IMG/VR virus record: IMGVR_UViG_3300032235_000179
Coordinates: 1-31,090 of that record
Length of the DNA stretch: 31,090 nt
Direction: 5' to 3' (one strand)
Origin: a virus
Of the stretch, positions 25,785-31,090 are shown piece after piece. The position numbers were made by a program, and so were the translations under genes. Positions within the stretch are counted from its first letter, which is position 1. Each line of letters starts with the position of its first letter. Below the pieces are notes generated by a model. The model worked only from the letters and a program-made list of their open reading frames with translations, made no database searches and had not been told where the DNA came from.

Positions 25785-26144
25785 ATGGCAATTAATACTT
25801 ATAGATATAATACAATAAACTTAAATACTTTAGAGTTTAAAACTCGTACAATATCAACATATATACCATCTCCAACAGAAAATGATTATAAGCGTGGATA
25901 TATAACTAGATATTTTATTCAAAAAGTAAATGATTCGGATTCGTACATATATGAAATTCAGTCGGAATTATATAGAAATATGGTAGATAATCCATTTTAT
26001 TCAACTTGTTTTTTGGATTGGCGTTTAGTAGGTACTAATGAGCAAATAATAAATTCAAATTCAAAATCATTAGATATTGCTAGTAATAAAATATTAAATA
26101 TTAAATTATACCTACCAAATTTTTTACAATTTTCTAAACAATAA
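25785..26144 (+). CDS. Hypothetical baseplate-associated protein
   Basis: 119 residues, ATG one base after the hub stop, so translationally coupled to it. It is rich in Tyr, Asn, Ile and Ser, with no membrane segment and no signal peptide. Visible segments are RTISTYIPSPTENDYKRGYITRYFIQKVNDSDSYIYEI and DWRLVGTNEQIINSNSKSLD. I do not recognise the family. Position at the end of the tail transcript and coupling to the hub suggest a small baseplate part. Confidence 0.6.
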   Translation: MAINTYRYNTINLNTLEFKTRTISTYIPSPTENDYKRGYITRYFIQKVNDSDSYIYEIQSELYRNMVDNPFYSTCFLDWRLVGTNEQIINSNSKSLDIASNKILNIKLYLPNFLQFSKQ

Positions 26145-26176
26145 TTTGGAAATTACAAATATTTATTGTATATTTG
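26145..26176 (+). promoter_or_regulatory. Bacteroidota-type promoter of the tmRNA gene
   Basis: TTTG (26145-26148), a 20-base spacer, then TATATTTG (26169-26176), an exact match to the Bacteroidota -33 TTTG / -7 TAnnTTTG consensus. The predicted start is roughly 10-15 bases before the mature tmRNA 5' end at 26196, leaving a short leader for RNase P to remove. An ATATTTATT motif (26159-26167) lies inside the spacer, so a phage promoter may overlap. Confidence 0.8.
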
Positions 26177-26195
26177 TAAAAGTTCTTTAATATAT

Positions 26196-26575
26196 GGGGA
26201 TGACCGGCTTTTGACAGGTATGAAGACTGGTTGTATTGATGCAAGTAAGGTTAGATGGAAACCTTTGAAGACCTATCAAACAATAAGTGCAAACGTAGAA
26301 TTATCTACAATGACGTTCGAAGATGCTATGGCATGGATGAACTCATTCGATTACGCAGTAGCTGCCTAATCAATCCCGCATCACTCGTGGGACTTAAAAA
26401 GAAGTGAACATTTAAGTTTATCCAAACTCAAAATGGATTGGTGGAATCTGCTGAATTAACCATTCGGCCCCAATTCTTTTGGAGTGTTAGTAAGATAAAA
26501 CACTATCCTAAACTTGTGAACGATTTACATTAGAAACTTATCTGGACGCGGGTTCGAATCCCGCCATCTCCACCA
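26196..26575 (+). ncRNA. ssrA: Transfer-messenger RNA (tmRNA), phage-encoded, CCA included
   Basis: Rescues stalled ribosomes by adding a degradation tag. The 5' end GGGGATG (26196-26202) pairs with CATCTCC (26565-26571), followed by A and an encoded CCA at 26573-26575. The third pair is G-U, the alanine identity element. The D-arm region reads GGCTTTTGACAGG and the T arm is CGGGTTCGAATCCCG, with GGACGCGGG ahead as in bacterial ssrA. The tag frame starts at GCA 26289 and ends at TAA 26367-26369. A hairpin TCCCGC...GTGGGA follows the tag stop as helix 5 would. Total 380 bases, normal for a one-piece tmRNA. It has its own Bacteroidota-type promoter and terminator. An apparent 67-codon reading frame (26166-26369) over it is the tag frame extended backwards and is not a gene. 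Confidence 0.95.
26289..26369 (+). other. tmRNA proteolysis tag reading frame (26 residues)
   Basis: The resume codon is taken as GCA (Ala) in AAGTGCAAACG, matching the usual position and A-rich context. The tag begins ANVELSTM and ends NSFDYAVAA, followed by TAA; with 26 residues it is much longer than the ~10 residues of E. coli. The last residues AVAA keep the small/hydrophobic C terminus read by ClpXP-type proteases. It contains three Met and one Trp, unusual for a tag. Confidence 0.8.
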
Positions 26576-26612
26576 ATCCCACTTTTCCATTTGGATTTGT
26601 GGGATTTTTTTT
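26575..26612 (+). terminator. Intrinsic terminator of the tmRNA gene
   Basis: Arms AATCCCAC (26575-26582) and GTGGGATT (26599-26606) pair perfectly. An inner TCCA-TT-TGGA stem is centred at about 26590, and T's run to 26612. The 5' arm begins at the last base of the tmRNA CCA end. The structure overlaps the upstream element of the polymerase promoter. Confidence 0.85.
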
Positions 26613-26621
26613 GTATCTTTG
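26590..26621 (+). promoter_or_regulatory. Bacteroidota-type promoter of the polymerase gene
   Basis: TTTG (26590-26593), a 20-base spacer, then TATCTTTG (26614-26621), an exact consensus fit with the same spacing as the tmRNA promoter. The -7 element ends only 4 bases before ATG 26626, so the transcript would start at or next to the start codon and be leaderless or nearly so. Confidence 0.7.
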
Positions 26622-26625
26622 TAAA

Positions 26626-27912
26626 ATGAAGGTTGTAGAATCCATAGAGGAAGTAAATGAGTTACAAACAAAGTTGGAAAGTGAAGTATCCATATGGTAT
26701 CCTATGTGGGTGGACAACACAAAGCATCCTCTACGAACCAATCTATCCCTTATATTAGTACGATGTGTAGATGGATTATATGTTCTACCTATTCAGCACG
26801 CAGATGCTCTCTCACTCTCTCTTAATGATATCCAATCAATCCTAAATACCGCAGGTGATAAGTGGGTATTCCAAAAGAAGAAGTTATTACAATCACTTAG
26901 AGTTTCCGTAAACCTATATGATGTAGATTCTTCATACTTTATTAAGAGTGGTGAAGTAATTGACTATGAAGGGGCTTTAAATCCTCTCTTATCAACGCTA
27001 ACTCATAAAGGGTATAGAGATGACTTAATTCAATCGATTCCTCTAATGAAGATTGTGGAGGTTATAGACCCCTTATTTGGTAAGTACTTTGATAATGATT
27101 CATCTTCTAACACATATAGGTGGTACAATCAAACGTTCATACCTACACTTTCAGAAATGGAGAGATATGGGATTCAGGTCGATAGGAAAAAATTTACTGA
27201 TAGATGGAATCAAGCTATTAGACATTTAACACCGAATAGTAAAGTATATACGGAATACAATCCATTTACGGTAACGGGTAGACCATCCAATCGACATGGT
27301 GGTGTAAACTATGCCGCTCTCAATAAATCGGATGGTAGTAGGGAGTGTTTTGTTTCGGATGGGATATTCCTACAAATGGATTACAACGCATACCACCCCC
27401 GTCTCATTGGTAAGTTGATAGGATTCCAAATGCCGGATGGTAATGTGCATGAGTGGTTAGCCGAACAATATGGTTGTGATGTGAATGAGGGTAAGGGTAT
27501 TACATTCCAATTACTATATGGTGGAATTGATGATACATTCCGTCAAATCCCATACCTAAACGCAGTAGCTGATTACATTGATGAGTTATGGATTGAAACA
27601 CAAAAGTGGGGGTATTTACAAACCAAATATCGTAGAATTCCTCTAAGTTGGATTGAAGGAGCAAACCCACAAAAGGTGTTTAACTATCTTCTACAAGCCT
27701 TAGAAACTGAAATGAACATTGATAAGATGAGAAAAATATTAGATTATATTAAGGGTAGTGAAATCCGTTTTATCTTATATACTTATGATTCGTTTCTTTT
27801 TGATGTTCCTATGAATGTGGATAAGAATAAGATTAAGGATTTGAAAGAAATGATTGAAGAGGGTGGGTTTCCAATCAAAGCAAGTTGGGGTTTGGATTAT
27901 GGAAAAGTGTAG
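26626..27912 (+). CDS. Short family-A DNA polymerase-like protein with altered motifs
   Basis: 428 residues from ATG 26626; the frame-extending GTG at 26599 lies inside the terminator stem and is rejected. Residues 217-234 (TGRPSNRHGGVNYAALNK) match the template-binding loop. Motif A is MDYNAYHPR with Asp252; motif B is KGITFQLLYGG with Lys290, Phe294 and Tyr298; NYLLQALETEM fits the Q-helix; motif C is YTYDSFLFDV with Asp388. The two metal-binding Asp are kept. The steric-gate Glu (E710 in E. coli Pol I) is replaced by His257, the Arg of motif B (R754) by Val286, and the motif C His by Tyr387. The N-terminal ~150 residues look like a shrunken 3'-5' exonuclease domain without a DxE motif. It may be a specialised or repair polymerase. 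Host-type promoter. Confidence 0.75.
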   Translation: MKVVESIEEVNELQTKLESEVSIWYPMWVDNTKHPLRTNLSLILVRCVDGLYVLPIQHADALSLSLNDIQSILNTAGDKWVFQKKKLLQSLRVSVNLYDVDSSYFIKSGEVIDYEGALNPLLSTLTHKGYRDDLIQSIPLMKIVEVIDPLFGKYFDNDSSSNTYRWYNQTFIPTLSEMERYGIQVDRKKFTDRWNQAIRHLTPNSKVYTEYNPFTVTGRPSNRHGGVNYAALNKSDGSRECFVSDGIFLQMDYNAYHPRLIGKLIGFQMPDGNVHEWLAEQYGCDVNEGKGITFQLLYGGIDDTFRQIPYLNAVADYIDELWIETQKWGYLQTKYRRIPLSWIEGANPQKVFNYLLQALETEMNIDKMRKILDYIKGSEIRFILYTYDSFLFDVPMNVDKNKIKDLKEMIEEGGFPIKASWGLDYGKV

Positions 27913-27918
27913 AAAACC

Positions 27919-27927
27919 ATATTTATA
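27919..27927 (+). promoter_or_regulatory. Putative phage promoter motif ATATTTATA ahead of the nuclease gene
   Basis: It ends 26 bases before ATG 27954. An 8-bp inverted repeat, TATAGTAT (27924-27931) and ATACTATA (27942-27949), overlaps its 3' half and could be an operator or leader hairpin. Confidence 0.45.
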
Positions 27928-27953
27928 GTATATACAAAACAATACTATAACAT

Positions 27954-28583
27954 ATGAAAAAATTAGGTTTATCTCTATTGTTCTTTTTTACGTTAATCGT
28001 TGTAAGAGCACAAGACATCGTAGTAATCAAACACACAAACTACACAACACACTTTAGTAAATCAAAAAGATACCCAGTATTAGTAGAATGGACAACAACA
28101 AAAGAAATGGTAGGTTGCCCAACACCCCTAAAAAGAAAAGATAATTTCAAGCCAGACCCTCAATTAGTAGATGAAACTAATATTGCATTTTATTATGTAA
28201 AAAGTGGATACGATAGAGGACATGTAATGCCAGCAGCTGATAATCTTTGCCAAACACAAGCGGTGCAGGATGAGTGTTTCTATTTTTCAAATATGGTAGC
28301 ACAAACTCATAGATTAAACGCAGGAGATTGGAAATCATTAGAAACTGCAACAAGAGATTGGGCATTAATTGCTTCAAAAGTAAGAGTATGGAGTGGTTCG
28401 GTTGGAGAACAAAAGAAAATAGGATTAGTATCAGTTCCTACTCAATGTTGGAAAGTAGTTCAGGTTGCAGGAAAATGGCACGCATATTTATTCAATAATG
28501 ATTTATCAAATCCGGATGGTTTTCAAAATAACGAAGTACCTTTAGCACAAATAGAAAAATTGACTGGATTTAAATTTAAATAA
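27954..28583 (+). CDS. Secreted DNA/RNA non-specific endonuclease (DRGH family)
   Basis: 209 residues. An N-terminal signal peptide is visible: MKK, a hydrophobic stretch LGLSLLFFFTLIVV, then a likely cleavage after RAQ (residue ~20). The catalytic motif is YDRGHVMPAADN, with His90 as the general base. SNMVAQTHRLNAGDWKSLE provides the conserved Asn122 expected to hold Mg2+, as in Serratia nuclease (H89, N119). The product would cut DNA and RNA in the periplasm or outside the cell. Possible roles are destruction of incoming rival phage DNA, clearing of extracellular DNA, or salvage of nucleotides. It carries its own promoter motif and is 3 bases from the next gene. The family is firm; the role is inferred. 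Confidence 0.88.
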   Translation: MKKLGLSLLFFFTLIVVRAQDIVVIKHTNYTTHFSKSKRYPVLVEWTTTKEMVGCPTPLKRKDNFKPDPQLVDETNIAFYYVKSGYDRGHVMPAADNLCQTQAVQDECFYFSNMVAQTHRLNAGDWKSLETATRDWALIASKVRVWSGSVGEQKKIGLVSVPTQCWKVVQVAGKWHAYLFNNDLSNPDGFQNNEVPLAQIEKLTGFKFK

Positions 28584-28586
28584 AAT

Positions 28587-29219
28587 ATGGCTTACTTAAA
28601 CCATAACATACCAACTACAAGATGTTTGATTAGAAATGAGTTTCTTTTTAACCATACAAAAGGACATGGTGAATACACAAATTGCGATGTTCATAGTGTA
28701 GCTAGTATGGAGGGAATGACACCCGTATTTGAGGCATTTTTGGAAAATGGTGTAAATTGGACAAGAAGACCTATACATGCATTTTGTTGGAAAGAAGATG
28801 CACCGGTTTATCCACTAACGGAACACATTTATTGGGATTGTTTTTCCAATTATTGTGATGTACAAATACGAAACCGATTGAGTGGATTAAAAGCAGAATT
28901 AATAAGCCCTAGCGGTACAAAAAGAGAGGGTACATATATGTTTACATTGGATTGGGGATTTGAAAACAAAGCAGGAATGTTGGATGTATCATTTTCAGAA
29001 ACGTTTGAACATAAATGTGCACATATATTTAAAATGGATGATGGAAACTTTTTTGCATATCCAAACAATAGAATAATTTGGAAAGATAAAGCGTGGACAT
29101 TCAACCGAATAAAAGAAAACCCTGGTTATATTATAGACCATAACTTATATTCGGTAGAGGGTGAGGGTAAGTTTGAAACCGATGATTCATATTTTACAGA
29201 ATTTAAAAATAAAAAATAA
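28587..29219 (+). CDS. Conserved phage protein of unknown function
   Basis: 210 residues, no signal peptide or membrane helix. It begins MAYLNHNIPTTRCLIRNEFLF, then HTKGHGEYTNCDVHSVASM, ending in an Asp/Glu-rich tail (EGEGKFETDDSYFTEFKNKK). It is rich in aromatic residues and has six Cys plus many His (AFCWKED, YWDCFSNYCDV, HKCAHIF), so metal binding is possible. I recall similar proteins (KGHGE..., PIHAFCWK..., WDCFS...) in T4-like marine phages without known function. Its stop overlaps the start of the next gene (TAATG), so the two are translationally coupled. It follows the secreted nuclease by 3 bases, but nothing shows it is an inhibitor of that enzyme. Confidence 0.6.
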   Translation: MAYLNHNIPTTRCLIRNEFLFNHTKGHGEYTNCDVHSVASMEGMTPVFEAFLENGVNWTRRPIHAFCWKEDAPVYPLTEHIYWDCFSNYCDVQIRNRLSGLKAELISPSGTKREGTYMFTLDWGFENKAGMLDVSFSETFEHKCAHIFKMDDGNFFAYPNNRIIWKDKAWTFNRIKENPGYIIDHNLYSVEGEGKFETDDSYFTEFKNKK

Positions 29220-31090
29220 TGTCTTTAATTAATAACATATTAGAAGAGTGGGCTTATAGAGTGGATAATGGTATGCCAAATCTATCCAATCCAAATCACA
29301 TCAACGAACTATCTCAAATATTAACTGAAATGGGATTGAGTGAGATAAAAGATGAATTGATAGAAAACCTAACTGAAGCTGATAAGCAATTCAGTAATCC
29401 TCTTCTAAATAAAGTAATTTCATATCAAAACGAAAAAGGAGAAAAGAAAGAAGCACCAATTGGAAACCTTTTAAGATTAGCAGCTGACCATCCTGGCAGA
29501 AAAGCAGCTGAAGCAATGTTACCAAAAGATGGAACTCCTGAAAGAAAAGCATTAAATAAATCATTAGGTTCTGAAAAGGGTGGTAAATCAGTACCATCGC
29601 CACATAATACTAAAAAAGGTGGTGATATTAAACCAAAACCTACGGATGGTGGTGAAGATAAACCAAACGAAAAACCACAACAAAATCCAATGTTTGACCC
29701 AAAAGCTGACCCGGCTATGGCTGCTAGATTGGATACTGAAAAACAAACACTTGATAAATTGGCAAAAGGGGATGAATCGGATGAGCCTGCAAAGTTAGAA
29801 CCCGTTAGTAGTGACCCAAATTCTAAAGCAAAACAATTTAGAGGTAAACTTTCTGGTAAAGATATTCAAACTATACCAATGGAAGGTGGTGGACAGATAT
29901 ATGGTACTGTTCATAGAAATAAAAAAATGGTTGATGATATTATCAACGATGTCAAAGCAAATATTCCACAAGAAAAATGGAAAGATATTGTATTTGTAGG
30001 TGAGGGTGGTTCTACAAATGATAATGGAGAATTGGTATTTCACGATGAAATGAGATATGCGGCTCCTAAATTTAAAGAATTGGGTGCTAGTATTGATACA
30101 TTTGATGGTGATGAATTGGATGTGCATGATGACCAATCCAAATTATACAAAAGACAGATGGAAAAAACAGGTCTTAATCAATCACAGGTTAATGCTGGAA
30201 ACTGGGCAAGTATGATTGGACAAGGTGAAGGTACTGATACAATGTCTCCTGATGATTATTTAGATGCTGAAGGTAAAAGGTTTATACAAGATGAGGCAAT
30301 AAATGCTGGATTCCCACCAATAGAAAATTGGAATGAACCAACTGATAAAGATATAGATACGTTATATAGATTATCATTCCCAGAAGATTATGGTGATAAG
30401 GAAACGAAGATAAATGATATTCAAGTTGCTTTCAATGAAATTAGAGATGAAAGTATTATAGAAAAAACAAAGGAATTACAATCACAAGGTAAAATACCAA
30501 TTACGATTGCAGGTGAAAGTCATGTTGAGTTAGTAGATAAGATGATGCAAAAATCATCACAACCTGATTCCGACTTTCAACCGGTAGAACCAACTGATGT
30601 AACCAAAGAAATGCCAAAAGCAGATTCTGCTGCATTTAGTGGGCAATCGGATATTGATAAAATAACAAAGCAGGAGAGAAAAGAAATTTCAATGAAAATC
30701 GATGAGTTAAATAAAATGACTTTAGATGCAATTGCAAATGGTGAAAAAGCTCCAAATTATAATTTATGTAAAGTGACAGTTCCTGGTACAAACTTATATT
30801 GTGATAACAATTTAGGAATACCAAGAGAGGATATGCCACAATTTAAAGGAAAACCACAACCCGGAACACCTGCGGCAGATATGCCTGTTGATAAAAATGG
30901 TGAAGTGGATACTGAACCTATATTCAAAAAAATGTTGGCAGATAGAGGTATTAAAGTATTAGATACCGAAATACCATCAGATTCCCTAAAAGCAACTCAA
31001 TCGGAGTTGGTTGGTTCAAAGGTAGCTGGGATGACAAAGGCATTAGAGAAAGACCCTAATCATCCAAAAATAACTGCACCGATTTATGTA
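29219..31090 (+). CDS. Multidomain virion-associated-type protein, 3'-truncated by the window edge
   Basis: Open from ATG 29219 (overlapping the previous stop as TAATG) to the last base, 624 codons without a stop. Residues 1-50 (MSLINNILEEWAYRVDNGMPNLSNP, shown as ILEEWAYRVDNGMP) match a short N-terminal domain common to large proteins of T4-like phages. Residues ~65-100 (NPLLNKVISYQNEKGEKKEAPIGNLL) fit a second such module. A Pro/Lys/Asp-rich linker (~120-170) follows. Residues ~225-440 form a new domain with GEGGSTNDNGE at 261-271 and AGESHVELVDKMM at 431-443. The last visible residues (KATQSELVGSKVAGMTKAL, then HPKITAPIYV) look like the beginning of a ParB/sulfiredoxin-fold domain, which would continue past the window. 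Activity unknown; Cys is nearly absent. Confidence 0.6.
   Translation, partial: MSLINNILEEWAYRVDNGMPNLSNPNHINELSQILTEMGLSEIKDELIENLTEADKQFSNPLLNKVISYQNEKGEKKEAPIGNLLRLAADHPGRKAAEAMLPKDGTPERKALNKSLGSEKGGKSVPSPHNTKKGGDIKPKPTDGGEDKPNEKPQQNPMFDPKADPAMAARLDTEKQTLDKLAKGDESDEPAKLEPVSSDPNSKAKQFRGKLSGKDIQTIPMEGGGQIYGTVHRNKKMVDDIINDVKANIPQEKWKDIVFVGEGGSTNDNGELVFHDEMRYAAPKFKELGASIDTFDGDELDVHDDQSKLYKRQMEKTGLNQSQVNAGNWASMIGQGEGTDTMSPDDYLDAEGKRFIQDEAINAGFPPIENWNEPTDKDIDTLYRLSFPEDYGDKETKINDIQVAFNEIRDESIIEKTKELQSQGKIPITIAGESHVELVDKMMQKSSQPDSDFQPVEPTDVTKEMPKADSAAFSGQSDIDKITKQERKEISMKIDELNKMTLDAIANGEKAPNYNLCKVTVPGTNLYCDNNLGIPREDMPQFKGKPQPGTPAADMPVDKNGEVDTEPIFKKMLADRGIKVLDTEIPSDSLKATQSELVGSKVAGMTKALEKDPNHPKITAPIYV

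Noticed and set aside
26166-26369. 67-codon ORF ending in the tag sequence
   Set aside because: It overlaps the tmRNA; only its last 26 codons are translated, as the tag frame.
26599-26625. GTG start for the polymerase gene
   Set aside because: It lies in the 3' arm of the tmRNA terminator and upstream of the -7 element; ATG 26626 starts the recognisable protein.
29795-30136. Reverse and alternative-frame ORFs in the last 2 kb (for example 29795-30136 and 30636-30839 on the minus strand)
   Set aside because: The + strand frame from 29219 is open to the end of the window with recognisable domains, so these are shadows.

Overview
The window is a piece of a large, AT-rich, contractile-tailed (myovirus, T4-like tail logic) phage genome. 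All supported genes lie on the + strand. The host is most likely a member of the Bacteroidota. Two promoters, ahead of the tmRNA and ahead of the polymerase gene, match the Bacteroidota-specific pattern TTTG-N20-TAnnTTTG, and Shine-Dalgarno sequences are mostly absent. This host call is an inference; no taxonomic search was run.

Layout. (1) 1-5839: adhesion module. It holds the 3' part of a giant fibre with about 990 residues of Gly-Thr-Ser collagen-like repeat, a PKD + BspA-type leucine-rich-repeat adhesin, a tail-fibre assembly chaperone and two small virion proteins. (2) 5857-13290: a 2477-residue fibre with two collagen-like tracts, shared capping modules, about eleven 'FYDxxNTgYYxDP' repeats and a C-terminal self-cleaving S74 chaperone. 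(3) 13312-14106: two paralogous small proteins. (4) 14249-26144: the tail proper: sheath, tube, gp26-like tail chaperone with an apparent programmed frameshift into a 68-residue extension, small ORF, tape measure, tube-cap-like baseplate protein, LysM/gp53-like protein, large hub protein and a small protein. (5) 26196-26575: a complete phage-encoded tmRNA (ssrA) with an unusually long 26-residue tag. (6) 26626-31090: a short family-A DNA polymerase with altered catalytic motifs, a signal-peptide-bearing DRGH nuclease, a conserved protein of unknown function, and the 5' part of a multidomain protein that runs off the right end.

Regulation. A motif ATATTTATA (or a one-base variant) precedes at least seven transcription-unit heads. 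In four of them it ends exactly 23 nt before the start codon. Three of these motifs follow directly after intrinsic terminators, giving a terminator-promoter punctuation of the tail genes. I infer a phage late promoter. The tmRNA and polymerase genes instead carry host-type promoters, so they may be expressed earlier.

The observations most worth following are the tmRNA with its long tag, the +1 (or -2) frameshift at a T7 run inside a GC-rich rare-codon block, the spaced ATATTTATA motif, the periodic aromatic interruptions of the collagen-like fibre, and the polymerase motif substitutions including the steric-gate position.
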